32,500 nt of DNA from Armatimonadota bacterium (GTDB lineage: Bacteria > Armatimonadota > UBA5829 > JAUSEB01): contig JAUSEB010000404.1 in NCBI GenBank assembly GCA_030650495.1, positions 1-32,500 on the forward strand, written 5' to 3'. Position 1 is the first letter of the stretch. Each line of letters starts with the position of its first letter. A model generated the notes under the pieces. That model was not told the DNA's origin. It saw only the letters and a list, made by a program, of their open reading frames with translations, and ran no database searches. Shown piece by piece: positions 1-7,635 of this stretch. The translations under genes and the position numbers were made by a program.

Positions 1-29
1 TCCATTCAAATCCCGAAACACCGGCGCTC

Positions 30-57
30 TTCTAACTTCTAACTTCTAACTTCTAAA
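30..57. repeat. Heptanucleotide tandem array, unit TTCTAAC x4
   Basis: Four consecutive 7-base units (TTCTAAC, the last ending in A) lie downstream of the minus-strand ligase gene. On the minus strand the unit reads GTTAGAA and carries a TAG in each copy. It belongs to the period-7 family seen throughout the intergenic spaces of this window. Confidence 0.9.
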
Positions 58-71
58 TCGGGGGAGGTCTC

Positions 72-92
72 CCTCAACCCTCAACCCTCAAC
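72..92. repeat. Heptanucleotide tandem array, unit CCTCAAC x3, abutting a stop codon
   Basis: Three perfect copies of CCTCAAC. On the minus strand they read GTTGAGG and follow directly after the TGA stop codon (93-95) of the ligase gene, with no base in between. Confidence 0.9.
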
Positions 93-1358
93 TCAATGAT
101 ATACATCTGATTTCACGACCTTGAACTTGCCGTTTGGTTCAAGAGGAAGGCGGGAAACCCGTTCCACCGACACGCGAACCTTAAAGCCGATGGCAGCGGT
201 GACCGCCGATCTTATCCGCTCGTCATCCACCCCGTTCGCCCCAAGAAGCCTGACTTTAATGTCCAATATGCTTTCTTGAACTACTTGAAATTGCTGAACG
301 CCCGGAATGTCTTCCACCGCGCACGTAACTGAATATGGTGAGAGCTTGCGCCCATCAGGACTTAGAACGAAATCTACCAGCCTGCCGTGGATTGAAGACA
401 ACAAGGGAAGAGCGCGTCCGCAGGAACACTTCTGCCTGCCAAGCGTTCCGACATCGCCTGTGGCGTAACGAATCAAAGGGGCCGCGTCAGAGTGCAGGTT
501 CGTGATAACCAGTTCCCCTTCTTCGCCGGGCTTTACGGGCGTGCCGTCCTGCAGAAGCTCGACTATAAGGCAATCGGAGTTGATATGGTAACCGTTACGC
601 TCTTCACACTGCCAGGCAATCCAACCGAACTCCATGGAACCGTAAAAGTCGAGGGGTTCAGCGCCAAAAGCGTTTTTCAGAAGACGCCTCGTGACCGGGT
701 CAAGCAATTCAGCCGATGACATTAGGATTTTGGGGCTATGGATTGGGTTCCTTCCGGAAAGAATCGCTTCGGCCAGAATTCGCAGGGTCGATGTATATCC
801 GTAGATCACATGCGGACGGTGAGATTTGATTTTGGCTATCTGCGCGTGCTCGGGATCGAAGATGGAAACATAGTTGCGCCGCATAAGCCCGAGTCTCTGC
901 GGCAGCCCCTTGCATTCCACCAGGCATCTTGGCTCAACGAAAATCAACATGCGGTCCGTCATTTTGTAACCATTAGCAAAGAGCGCCCTAAGCTCCTTGA
1001 GCGCCCGGCGGTCTTTATCTTGACGCATAAATGGAAGACTCAGCGGAGAACCGCTTGAGCCGCTTGTTTTGAGCCAGACGCTGTTCGATGATTTTATCCC
1101 AGTGTTGTATAAATCTTCCCCAGCCGCCAAAATATCCGATTTGTGTATTATCGGCAAGAACTGCAAATCAGATAGGCTTCGCAGGTCTTCCGGTTGAAAA
1201 TCGATTGCGGCAAAATGTTTTCTGTAAAACGGCGAGAACTCCCAAGCCAGTGACACTTGTCTTTTGAGTTTCGACAAAGTAATCGCTTCGAGGTCTTCTT
1301 TGCTCATCCACTGTTGTCGATTGAGCTTATGCAACTCATTTATAAGAAATAAAGACAT
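93..1358 (-). CDS. PaaK/CapK-family adenylate-forming ligase (phenylacetate-CoA ligase-like)
   Basis: A 421-residue member of the AMP-binding superfamily, closest in style to phenylacetate-CoA ligase and the CapK proteins of capsule loci. Visible motifs are the phosphate-binding loop TSGSSGSPLSLPF near residues 97-109, a central FYGSMEFGWIAWQC segment, and the late GELVITNLHSDAAPLIRYATGD motif region that normally binds the AMP ribose. A short CSCGR motif follows. The family activates a carboxylate as an acyl-adenylate and usually transfers it to CoA, but the substrate cannot be read from the sequence. It lies 45 bases downstream of a pyruvyl transferase-family gene on the same strand, so an envelope-polysaccharide role is more likely than aromatic catabolism; no paa gene is nearby. 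The length is normal and the gene looks intact. Confidence 0.85.
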   Translation of the reverse strand: MSLFLINELHKLNRQQWMSKEDLEAITLSKLKRQVSLAWEFSPFYRKHFAAIDFQPEDLRSLSDLQFLPIIHKSDILAAGEDLYNTGIKSSNSVWLKTSGSSGSPLSLPFMRQDKDRRALKELRALFANGYKMTDRMLIFVEPRCLVECKGLPQRLGLMRRNYVSIFDPEHAQIAKIKSHRPHVIYGYTSTLRILAEAILSGRNPIHSPKILMSSAELLDPVTRRLLKNAFGAEPLDFYGSMEFGWIAWQCEERNGYHINSDCLIVELLQDGTPVKPGEEGELVITNLHSDAAPLIRYATGDVGTLGRQKCSCGRALPLLSSIHGRLVDFVLSPDGRKLSPYSVTCAVEDIPGVQQFQVVQESILDIKVRLLGANGVDDERIRSAVTAAIGFKVRVSVERVSRLPLEPNGKFKVVKSDVYH

Positions 1359-1403
1359 TTTGCGATCCTTGAAAGATATTTGGAACGCCGCGGCGAGCGT
1401 TCT

Positions 1404-2678
1404 CTATTCGTTTCCTGAATAAGGCGAGACGGGCTCGCCATTAAGCATTTGCCTTATGATCTCGACGTTCCGCCCGGCCATCGCGCGCACTCTCGGCATC
1501 TCCATCTGAAGCGATTCCCGCATCGAAAACCGCCTCTCCCACGCATCTTTGACCAACAATCCGAGCATCTCGGCGGTAACTCCCCTGATGTCAACAGCCC
1601 AGTCGCGCTGTCCGGCAAGGTCCATTATCCCAAAGGCTTTCGGCCCATACGCGATCGAGATAGTAGGAACGCCCATCGAGAGGGCCGCGATGCAAGAGTG
1701 CATCCGCACGCCGACAAACAAGTCCATTTGACCGATAATCGCCTTTATCTCTTCGGCGGCATAGTCGCCCGGCAGAACCACGGTTTCGCGTCCATGCTCA
1801 GCCAGGTCGGCTATCCGCATGGCGGTCCGCCGGTCATCACGGTTCTCTCCAGGACCCGTAACATGCGACACCATAACGGGAGTAAATCCCATAGAGACCA
1901 CCTTATCAAGCGTCTTAGCGATCTCCAACTCCCAGTTAAGTGGTTTGCCAAGAGCGGGACTCCCCAGCATGTGGCCGGGCAGCCGGCTCACTGAAAAGCC
2001 TATCAGAGGCTTATCGAATCGAACTCCCTCGGCAGCCAATATCTCGCGCGCTCTTTGCGGAGCCGCCGGCTCCATTAGAAACGCCATATCCGCCGCAAGG
2101 GATAGATGAGGCTCCATGAAACCAAGGCTGGAAAGATAATCAAGTGTCAGATATTCTCGCGCTGTGACTTTGTCGGAATTCCGCAGCAGCCAACTGCACA
2201 AAGCCCGCGTCTTCTGAAGTGGGCCTATTGTCTGAGCGCATACGAATACGGGTTTGTGGAACAACCTGCCGAGAGCAATCGGAACGAGGTGGGAAATGAG
2301 GCACTTAACCCCATATTCTTCCGTCAGGCCGTCACCGCTGAGGTCCACGATCAAATCGCTGCCGTGGTAGGCCTCCAGTTCGTCATTAAGAATCCACGAT
2401 TGGTCTCCACCGAACACCCTGTGCAGCGCTCGCCACGCCGCGGCTTGAAGTATAAGAGCAATTGCCTTGCGCGGTTGTCGCCGGCTGCAGCGGAAAATGG
2501 CGCTTCCATTATAGGCGGGGTAATCAAGCTCGGGAAAAGGCGTCATTATGACAACATAACAGTTTGGTATAGCTTTTCGTATCTCCGTCGAAAGGGCTAT
2601 GCGCATCGCCGCATCCCCTTTGTTCAGAGAACAGAATGTGCCCGTTATTACTATGCGCCTGCTTGCGTCAGTTTCCAT
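1404..2678 (-). CDS. Polysaccharide pyruvyl transferase family protein
   Basis: A 424-residue protein of the polysaccharide pyruvyl transferase family (CsaB/WcaK-like), which adds ketal-pyruvate to cell-surface sugars; some members act on other donors. The N-terminus has the family's nucleotide-sugar-fold start with FCSLNKGDAAM, an FVCAQTIGPL strand near the middle, and the diagnostic C-terminal motif GVRMHSCIAALSMGVPTISI around residues 325-344, followed by YGPKAFGIMDLAG. There is no signal peptide, as expected for a cytoplasmic enzyme. The ATG at 2678 has no clear Shine-Dalgarno sequence, so the exact start is less certain than the family. The gene is co-oriented with the downstream PaaK/CapK-like ligase (45-base gap), suggesting one transcription unit for modifying a surface polymer. 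Confidence 0.85.
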   Translation of the reverse strand: METDASRRIVITGTFCSLNKGDAAMRIALSTEIRKAIPNCYVVIMTPFPELDYPAYNGSAIFRCSRRQPRKAIALILQAAAWRALHRVFGGDQSWILNDELEAYHGSDLIVDLSGDGLTEEYGVKCLISHLVPIALGRLFHKPVFVCAQTIGPLQKTRALCSWLLRNSDKVTAREYLTLDYLSSLGFMEPHLSLAADMAFLMEPAAPQRAREILAAEGVRFDKPLIGFSVSRLPGHMLGSPALGKPLNWELEIAKTLDKVVSMGFTPVMVSHVTGPGENRDDRRTAMRIADLAEHGRETVVLPGDYAAEEIKAIIGQMDLFVGVRMHSCIAALSMGVPTISIAYGPKAFGIMDLAGQRDWAVDIRGVTAEMLGLLVKDAWERRFSMRESLQMEMPRVRAMAGRNVEIIRQMLNGEPVSPYSGNE

Positions 2679-2834
2679 GCGTGGTTTCTACGCCTGCCTT
2701 CGGAATTTGGTGTTTAAATACCGGATCATAAAGACATCCAAGAGCAGTCCGGTATCAACCACAGCCTGATAAAGCCGCAAAGGAAGTTCCCAACCTTGGT
2801 AGATTCTAAACCATGTTGGGTGATGGGGGCTTGG

Positions 2835-2855
2835 GGTTGAGGGTTGAAGGTTGAG
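2835..2855. repeat. Heptanucleotide array, GGTTGAG/GGTTGAA x3
   Basis: Three consecutive 7-base units, GGTTGAG, GGTTGAA, GGTTGAG. This is the CCTCAAC family in the opposite orientation. Confidence 0.88.
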
Positions 2856-2864
2856 AGAAAGTCA

Positions 2865-2892
2865 GCGATGAGCGATGAGTAACGAGCGATGA
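2865..2892. repeat. Heptanucleotide array, unit GCGATGA x4 (one degenerate)
   Basis: Units GCGATGA, GCGATGA, GTAACGA, GCGATGA run in strict 7-base phase. The third copy is diverged. Each intact copy contains TGA. Confidence 0.87.
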
Positions 2893-2930
2893 GTTCGTCG
2901 TTCGTAGTCCGGTGTTTCGGCATTTCCTAT

Positions 2931-3005
2931 GCTTCGGGATACGCATTTCATCCCGAAGCTATCTCACTTGCCGGACACTTCGGGACGAAAAACGAGTCCC
3001 GAAGT
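2931..3005. repeat. Two tandem CTTCGGG-type hairpins
   Basis: The first hairpin has perfect 10-base arms GCTTCGGGAT (2931-2940) and ATCCCGAAGC (2950-2959). The second has perfect 10-base arms ACTTCGGGAC (2977-2986) and GTCCCGAAGT (2996-3005). The outer pairs differ between the two but stay complementary. A related hairpin lies at 7859-7884; it shares a 19-base stretch (arm plus the adjoining TAGGAAATG side) with this one in inverse orientation. No T-run follows, so these are dispersed palindromes rather than obvious terminators. Confidence 0.8.
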
Positions 3006-3034
3006 ATAATCCAGCTGACTTTATTCGCGGGCTG

Positions 3035-3361
3035 TTAGCCGTTTTCGGACTTCTGGAGCTTCGAAATCAGCAGGCCGACCATTGCGACTGATATGCATAA
3101 TAAACCTATTGAAGAACCTTCTCTTGAACCTTTGAGGATAAAATTATACTTGTAAATAAGCTCATTCAGGAGATTGAGAAAACCAACCCCGAATGATATG
3201 TATAAGCTTCGCTCTGCCCAACTTCTGGTTTTTGCGACTAGTATAAAAGCTGCTATAGCCGAAGCGCCAACATACGCATAATTAGCCCACATACCGGAGT
3301 TAATCAATAGTAATACAATAAGAATAAAGATAATATTATATAAGTACTTTGCCCATGCCAT
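3035..3361 (-). CDS. Small integral membrane protein of unknown function
   Basis: I do not recognise this 108-residue protein. It is strongly hydrophobic, with probable membrane segments near residues 9-22, 28-43, 50-66 and 84-100 and a short lysine-rich tail. It is AT-richer and uses more ATA/TTA codons than its neighbours. The ATG at 3361 has a good Shine-Dalgarno sequence (TAGGAG, spacer of about 7). It starts 26 bases after the apt stop on the same strand, so it is probably the last gene of the mtnP-mtnA-apt unit. Whether it has any link to purine salvage cannot be told; the low GC content could mean later acquisition. Confidence 0.65.
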   Translation of the reverse strand: MAWAKYLYNIIFILIVLLLINSGMWANYAYVGASAIAAFILVAKTRSWAERSLYISFGVGFLNLLNELIYKYNFILKGSREGSSIGLLCISVAMVGLLISKLQKSENG

Positions 3362-3387
3362 AAATCTACTCCTAATTCATATTGGGA

Positions 3388-3912
3388 TCAATAACAAACA
3401 AGCGTCCGTACGTCGTAGCCCTGCAGTTTCTTGCGGCCGTCCAGGAATCCGAGTTCTATCAGAAACACGAGACCGGCCACTTCTCCTTCCAGCTCCTCGC
3501 TCAATTGCACCGCCGCCGCCGCCGTGCCGCCGGTCGCAAGCAGATCGTCCACAACGACCACTCGCTGTCCAGGCACGATAGCGTCCTTATGTATCTCGAC
3601 AACGTTGGTCCCGTACTCAAGCGCGTATTCCGCCTTTATCGTATCGGCAGGCAGCTTGCCCATTTTCCGCACAGGCACGAATCCCACGCCCAACTCGAGC
3701 GCAATCGGCGCGCCCAAAATGAAGCCGCGTGACTCGATGCCCACAATTATATCGGGCTTTAGCTCCGCAACCTGCTCCGCCATGGAGCAAACCACCTGCT
3801 TGAAGCTGTCGGCGTCCCGCAGCACAGGGGTTATATCGCGGAACATGATGCCGTCCACTGGGAAATCAGGCACGTCCCGGATCAGTTCCTTGATGACTTC
3901 TTCTTTCAGCAT
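3388..3912 (-). CDS. apt: Adenine phosphoribosyltransferase
   Basis: A 174-residue type I phosphoribosyltransferase that converts adenine and PRPP to AMP in the cytoplasm. The PRPP-binding motif VVVVDDLLATGGT sits at residues 118-130, and the N-terminal IRDVPDFPVDGIMFRDITPV and central GIESRGFILGAPIA segments are typical of Apt, not hypoxanthine enzymes. Length is normal. I chose the ATG at 3912 because it lies 8 bases after a GAGGTG Shine-Dalgarno sequence; an in-frame GTG at 3918 is too close to that site. Upstream, after a 221-base repeat-filled spacer, lies mtnA, and before it mtnP, which produces adenine: Apt is thus placed to recapture the base released from methylthioadenosine. A TTCTAAC-type heptad array ends just before its ribosome-binding site. 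Confidence 0.95.
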   Translation of the reverse strand: MLKEEVIKELIRDVPDFPVDGIMFRDITPVLRDADSFKQVVCSMAEQVAELKPDIIVGIESRGFILGAPIALELGVGFVPVRKMGKLPADTIKAEYALEYGTNVVEIHKDAIVPGQRVVVVDDLLATGGTAAAAVQLSEELEGEVAGLVFLIELGFLDGRKKLQGYDVRTLVCY

Positions 3913-3929
3913 ATTCACATCACCTCGAT

Positions 3930-3964
3930 TTAGAAGTTAGAAGTTAGGAGTTAGGAGTTAGAAT
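3930..3964. repeat. Heptanucleotide array, TTAGAAG/TTAGGAG x5, next to apt ribosome-binding site
   Basis: Five units in phase: TTAGAAG twice, TTAGGAG twice, TTAGAAT. On the minus strand the array ends about 3 bases before the GAGGTG Shine-Dalgarno sequence of apt, so it forms part of the immediate upstream region of that gene. Confidence 0.92.
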
Positions 3965-3979
3965 AAGACCCCACCCCAA

Positions 3980-3999
3980 CCCTCCCCTGAAGGGGAGGG
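3980..3999. repeat. GC-rich palindrome (CCCTCCCCT family)
   Basis: Perfect 9-base arms CCCTCCCCT and AGGGGAGGG with a 2-base centre. On the minus strand it is followed by TTGGGGTGGGG, the same tail seen after the palindrome at 17543-17564. Confidence 0.85.
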
Positions 4000-4003
4000 A
4001 GTT

Positions 4004-4048
4004 CCGGCGCTTTCAGCGCCGGCATCGGCAGCAGGCTACCGATGCAAC
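4004..4048 (-). repeat. REP-like double-hairpin element, copy 1
   Basis: Read on the minus strand, the first hairpin (GCATCGGTAGC, CT loop, GCTGCCGATGC, one G-T wobble) is followed directly by a second hairpin with a GAA loop. The first 27 bases are identical to the copies at 13360 and 17495. The second hairpin has CGGCGCT/AGCGCCG arms instead of GGCGCC/GGCGCC, so the arm changes are compensated. All three copies have the same orientation relative to the genes around them. Confidence 0.88.
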
Positions 4049-4063
4049 AGGGAGCACAAGTCC

Positions 4064-4081
4064 CCCCTCCTTTAGGAGGGG
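4064..4081. repeat. GC-rich palindrome variant
   Basis: Arms CCCCTCCT and AGGAGGGG are perfect 8-base complements around TT. It lies between the REP-like element and the mtnA stop. Confidence 0.75.
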
Positions 4082-4122
4082 TTAGGGGGAGGTCTTCTCT
4101 TCTCCCACCTCTAAACTCTCAA

Positions 4123-4143
4123 CCCATCACCCATCACCCAACA
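4123..4143. repeat. Heptanucleotide array spanning the mtnA stop codon
   Basis: Units CCCATCA, CCCATCA, CCCAACA in phase. On the minus strand they read TGTTGGG, TGATGGG, TGATGGG; the TGA of the second unit is the mtnA stop codon (4134-4136), and the preceding unit encodes the last residues of MtnA (V-G). Confidence 0.88.
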
Positions 4144-5177
4144 CGTTTCGCCGCCCAGGCAAGACTTTCCTCGTACGGCGGGCGCAAAACGCCCTCTTCA
4201 GTGATTATGGCCGCGATCAACCGCGCGGGGGTTACATCAAATGCAGGATTGTATACATTCACGCCTTCAGGGGCAATCCGAACACCCTCGATGTGCGTCA
4301 TCTCTTTGTCCGAACGCTCCTCGATGGGAATTCCGGCGCCTGTCTCGATTGAAAGGTCCACGGTGGACATCGGCGCGGCGATGTACATGGGAATACCGTG
4401 CGCATTTGCCAGAACGGCGAGAGAGTACGTGCCTATTTTGTTGGCGGCGTCTCCATTCGCAGCAATACGATCGGCCCCAGTTATAACGCAGTCGATCTTG
4501 CCCTGCCGCATGAGGCTAGCGGCCATGTTGTCGGCAATGAGGGTGACTGGGATACCGTCGCGCATCAACTCCCAAGTCGTAAGCCTCGCGCCCTGAAGTC
4601 TCGGGCGCGTCTCATCGGCGTAAACGTGGACCCGCTTGCCCGCCTCCACGGCAGCCCTTACAACGCCAAGCGCGGTGCCGTAGCCCACCGTGGCCAAGCC
4701 ACCGGCATTGCAGTGAGTCAGAACGCTTGCGCCGTCCGGAATCAACGCCGCGCCGTGGCAGCCCATGCGCCTGTTGGCTTCCACATCCTCTTCCAGCAGG
4801 TCGTATGAGGTTCTTAACAATCGCGCCTGTATTTCCGAGACCGGCGCTCCGGCGCTTGCTCGAAGCGCCGCAAGCATTCTATTGATCCCATGGAATAGAT
4901 TTGCGGCGGTAGGCCTGGTTGCCCGGATGATCTTCACGGCGGCGTCGATGTCGCGCTGGAGTTCGTCGTATGTCTGTGCGGATGAGTGTATGGCGGCGAT
5001 TGCCACTCCCGCGGCGGCTGCGGCCCCGATAGCCGGCGCGCCGCGCACTTTCATGGACTGTATCGCTTCGGCCACTTCTTCGACAGAACGCAGCTCTATG
5101 TAGACCAAAGCAGCGGGAAGCCGGTTCTGTTCGATGATAAAAAACTTATTCTCCCGCCATTCGACGGTTCGCAGCAT
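4134..5177 (-). CDS. mtnA: S-methyl-5-thioribose-1-phosphate isomerase
   Basis: A 347-residue member of the eIF2B-alpha-like isomerases that converts 5-methylthioribose-1-phosphate to 5-methylthioribulose-1-phosphate. Seen in order are the N-terminal RTVEWRENKFFIIEQNRLP, MKVRGAPAIGAAAAAG, THCNAGGLATVGYGTALGV with the catalytic cysteine region, YADETRPRLQGARLT and ITGADRIAANGDAANKIGT with the conserved aspartate. I chose the ATG at 5177 because it overlaps the mtnP stop as TAATG, indicating translational coupling; an upstream reading-frame extension of 14 residues would run into mtnP. The C-terminal VG and the stop codon lie within a heptad repeat. No mtnB, mtnC, mtnD or mtnK occurs in the window, so the fate of the product is unknown. 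Confidence 0.95.
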   Translation of the reverse strand: MLRTVEWRENKFFIIEQNRLPAALVYIELRSVEEVAEAIQSMKVRGAPAIGAAAAAGVAIAAIHSSAQTYDELQRDIDAAVKIIRATRPTAANLFHGINRMLAALRASAGAPVSEIQARLLRTSYDLLEEDVEANRRMGCHGAALIPDGASVLTHCNAGGLATVGYGTALGVVRAAVEAGKRVHVYADETRPRLQGARLTTWELMRDGIPVTLIADNMAASLMRQGKIDCVITGADRIAANGDAANKIGTYSLAVLANAHGIPMYIAAPMSTVDLSIETGAGIPIEERSDKEMTHIEGVRIAPEGVNVYNPAFDVTPARLIAAIITEEGVLRPPYEESLAWAAKRVG

Positions 5178-5983
5178 TATGAAAGCCTCGCATGCTCCAA
5201 TCTTAGCGAGCATGGACACGAACGCTCCACGGAAGCGCGCTCGATCATCTCAAGTATAACCGCCTTGACGCGCTCGTTATTCGCAAGGAACATCTTCTCG
5301 ACTTCTTCAGCCGTGACCGGAGTCGTTCCAAGCTCGCCGACCAGACCGGTGTCATAATCCGTCACTAACGCAATGTTGACGTAGCACATCTCTAGCTCGA
5401 TCGCCAATATACATTCGGGGTATTGCGTCATATTGATGATGTCCCAACCCATGCTGGTAAACCACTTGCTTTCCGCTTTGGTCGAGAACCTGGGGCCCTG
5501 TATGACCACGGTAGTCCCGCGATCATGCACCGGCAATCCTTTCTTCCTGATAAGGCCGGCAGCCAGTTCTCGCAATTCCGGGCAGAACGGGTCCGCGGCG
5601 GAGATATGCGTGGTGATCGGGCCGTCATAGAAAGTGTCCTTCCGGCCTGTCGTACGGTCTATGAACTGATCGCAAACCATAAAGTCGCCGGGCTTGACGT
5701 GCGCCTGCAGGCTCCCGACCGCGCTGGGAGCTATTATTCGCGTCACGCCAAGCTCTTTCATAGCCCAAATGTTTGCTCTATAAGGGATCACATGCGGTGG
5801 AAGCTCGTGCTTCCGGCCATGTCTGGGTATGAACGCAACCCGTTTGTCTCCGACTCTGCCTATTGCTACCAGGTCACTCGGAGCGCCATAAGGGGTTTCC
5901 ACTTTGATCTCGCGCACATCGTCAAGCAGCGAGTAAAAACCCGAACCTCCGAATACTCCAATATCCGCCCGCTCTTCTATCAT
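5177..5983 (-). CDS. mtnP: S-methyl-5'-thioadenosine phosphorylase
   Basis: A 268-residue trimeric-type purine nucleoside phosphorylase family enzyme that cleaves methylthioadenosine to adenine and methylthioribose-1-phosphate. The start has IGVFGGSGFYSLL, followed by the phosphate-site FIPRHGRKHELPPH and the base-site INMTQYPECILAIELEMCYV and VTDYDTG. The TDYD residues favour a 6-aminopurine (adenine) over guanine or hypoxanthine; this is family knowledge applied to the sequence. I chose the ATG at 5983, preceded by GAGGTGA with a suitable spacer, over a TTG at 6004. The stop overlaps the mtnA start. A probable promoter lies at 6078-6107. The C-terminus is slightly extended with two cysteines (SCPCS). 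Confidence 0.95.
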   Translation of the reverse strand: MIEERADIGVFGGSGFYSLLDDVREIKVETPYGAPSDLVAIGRVGDKRVAFIPRHGRKHELPPHVIPYRANIWAMKELGVTRIIAPSAVGSLQAHVKPGDFMVCDQFIDRTTGRKDTFYDGPITTHISAADPFCPELRELAAGLIRKKGLPVHDRGTTVVIQGPRFSTKAESKWFTSMGWDIINMTQYPECILAIELEMCYVNIALVTDYDTGLVGELGTTPVTAEEVEKMFLANNERVKAVILEMIERASVERSCPCSLRLEHARLS

Positions 5984-6077
5984 TTTCACCTCATGAATTC
6001 CCAACTTAAACGGCTGCGCCGCATATTCTGTATATCGGTTACAAAGCGCCTGATTTCCAGTTGCTTTCTATACCGGC

Positions 6078-6107
6078 ATTATACAAGCGGAATGGCTGTG
6101 GCCGCAA
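6078..6107 (-). promoter_or_regulatory. Probable sigma-70 promoter for mtnP-mtnA-apt
   Basis: On the minus strand a -35 TTGCGG (6102-6107) is separated by 18 bases from a perfect -10 TATAAT (6078-6083). This gives a leader of roughly 90 bases before the mtnP ATG. No riboswitch fold was recognised in the leader. Confidence 0.55.
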
Positions 6108-6260
6108 GCAGGAGGGAGAAGTGAGTTCAGGAATGCAGAGATCTTTTCACCCTCACCCCTTCGGCTTCGCTTTCATCAGAGAGCGGGGCCTTTGTTACGT
6201 GGGTTATGATGGAGGGGTATAAAAGCATCCAAGCTCCAATGAATTTGCGAGGCGGATGCT

Positions 6261-7442
6261 ATGAATATATTGGTCTACACTGATGAGTTTCTGATGCGGT
6301 CGATGACCTTCATATACCGTCCTCTACTAGAGATTGCAGGGAAGGCGAATGTTTCCGCTGCGTGCCTTCAGCGGTTCAATGAGGATTTATTCCCGTTTGA
6401 AAACGTTTATGCTGTGCCGAATAAATGCGTGTCCCAGCGATTTGCCCGTAAGGTTCTGCGGAGGTCAGGACTGGCGCTTGCCGTAAATGACACTCGCTTT
6501 GAAAGGTATTTACATTCGCATATATGCGAAAAGGGATTCGACCTTGCGCATGCGCACTTTGGGCCGGGCGCTTTGCGCATATATCCTGTCTTGAGGCGGC
6601 TCGATATACCGCTTCTCGTGTCGTTTCACGGATATGATGTTTCCAGTTGGTTCAGGTATCGCGGATATACGGAAGCTATTATATCGCTTATGAGCCGCCG
6701 CGAAGTGCATGGAATCACAGTGTCTAACAAGATGAGGGAGGCTCTATCAAATCGTGGGATAAACGTTAAGCGAATCGCGCCGCTTCATCCGGGAATAGAC
6801 ACAACCTTTTTTGATTCGCGTTTAGTAAAAACAAATAGAAATCCACGAGAGTTCGTCTTTCTGCAAATCTCGAATATGGTAGAGAAGAAGGGGCATGAAT
6901 ACACATTGGCGGCGTTTGCCCGCGCTATCAGCTCTTTGCCGCCGGATTTGGATAAAAAGCCCGCTCTCGTCATTGCCGGTAACGGCCCCTTGAGGGGATG
7001 GTTGAAAACTCTGGCGGCCCGGCTGGGGCTGTCGGAGTGGGTCAGGTTTGCAGGTCCCGTTGATCGGGAGCAGGCAAGGGATATGATGACGGGCGCCGAC
7101 ATGTTCGTCCACCACAGCGTCACAGCGTCAAGCGGCGACCAGGAGGGTCTGCCAAGCGCTCTTATGGAGGCAATGGCTATGGGCCTGCCAATTCTGTCGA
7201 CGCGGCACTCTGGAATCCCCGAACTCGTTCGTGAAAGAGTAGATGGGATTTTAGTCGACGAAAAGGATGTTTCCGGTTATGCCGAGGCTATGCGGCTGGC
7301 TTTTATAGGGAAAATGAACTGGCACGATCCGGCGGCGTCACGGCGCAGGATTATCGAAGAGTATGACCTTGTAAGCCAGTCGAAGCGGTTGTTGGATATG
7401 TATGCTAAGATAATTGGAGGAAACCGGCAGGCCGCCGCTTAA
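6261..7442 (+). CDS. GT4-family glycosyltransferase (WcaL/AmsK-like)
   Basis: A 393-residue GT-B fold glycosyltransferase, presumably retaining and using a nucleotide-sugar donor at the cytoplasmic face of the membrane. The N-terminal acceptor half has LAHAHFGPGALRIYPVLR and PLLVSFHGYDVS; the C-terminal donor half begins at FLQISNMVEKKGHEYTL and contains the characteristic EGLPSALMEAMAMGLPILST near residues 294-313, with the E-x7-E pattern. The start ATG is preceded by GAGGCGG with a 5-base spacer. The pattern resembles colanic-acid/amylovoran transferases, but acceptor and sugar cannot be assigned. A hairpin at 7470-7495 lies just after its stop. It stands alone between the mtn genes and the rml group, and is likely part of the same surface-polysaccharide capability as the genes on both sides. 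Confidence 0.92.
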   Translation: MNILVYTDEFLMRSMTFIYRPLLEIAGKANVSAACLQRFNEDLFPFENVYAVPNKCVSQRFARKVLRRSGLALAVNDTRFERYLHSHICEKGFDLAHAHFGPGALRIYPVLRRLDIPLLVSFHGYDVSSWFRYRGYTEAIISLMSRREVHGITVSNKMREALSNRGINVKRIAPLHPGIDTTFFDSRLVKTNRNPREFVFLQISNMVEKKGHEYTLAAFARAISSLPPDLDKKPALVIAGNGPLRGWLKTLAARLGLSEWVRFAGPVDREQARDMMTGADMFVHHSVTASSGDQEGLPSALMEAMAMGLPILSTRHSGIPELVRERVDGILVDEKDVSGYAEAMRLAFIGKMNWHDPAASRRRIIEEYDLVSQSKRLLDMYAKIIGGNRQAAA

Positions 7443-7469
7443 TAAACTCGCAAGGTTGAGAGACAGACT

Positions 7470-7495
7470 GGGTGGGGATTTCCGAATCCCCACCC
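7470..7495 (+). terminator. Probable transcription terminator after the glycosyltransferase
   Basis: A perfect 11-base stem (GGGTGGGGATT with AATCCCCACCC) around a TCCG loop lies 28 bases after the stop and is followed by only TTTA, so termination may be partial. The fold itself is strong. Confidence 0.6.
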
Positions 7496-7574
7496 TTTAC
7501 CAAACACTTTATGCTCATCTGGTTTATAAATTCCCGGCAAATATCCGATAATATCTTGACGAAGGAGTCAGATG

Positions 7575-7600
7575 CTTCGGCTTGTAGTTCAAAGCCGAAG
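7575..7600. repeat. CTTCGGCTT hairpin
   Basis: Perfect 9-base arms CTTCGGCTT (7575-7583) and AAGCCGAAG (7592-7600). The same arms form the hairpin at 13322-13347. Confidence 0.8.
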
Positions 7601-7635
7601 CCTATAGTAGTAATGTTGCCTTCGGCTTCAAAGAG

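Larger units (their letters stand above)
2679..3034. other. Intergenic spacer made of heptad arrays and hairpins, no gene supported
   Basis: This 356-base spacer holds two heptad arrays (2835-2855 and 2865-2892) and two CTTCGGG-type hairpins (2931-3005). A 65-codon open frame crosses it on the minus strand, but most of it is translated repeat and it has no recognisable domain, so I do not call it a gene. No clear promoter was found for the pyruvyl transferase gene. Confidence 0.7.

Noticed and set aside
2106-2717. 203-codon plus-strand open frame opposite the pyruvyl transferase
   Set aside because: It is antisense to a well-supported family gene and shows no domain; it is a shadow frame of GC-rich coding DNA.
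2726-2923. 65-codon minus-strand open frame
   Set aside because: It largely translates heptad arrays (SLIADFLSTFNPQP from repeat units), has no recognisable domain and no ribosome-binding site.
3966-4092. GC-rich palindromes as intrinsic terminators of mtnA or apt
   Set aside because: The stems are perfect, but neither strand has a T-run after them, and the same palindromes occur elsewhere as dispersed repeats.
5423-6124. 233-codon plus-strand open frame opposite mtnP
   Set aside because: Antisense to mtnP, no recognisable domain, and crosses the mtnP promoter region.
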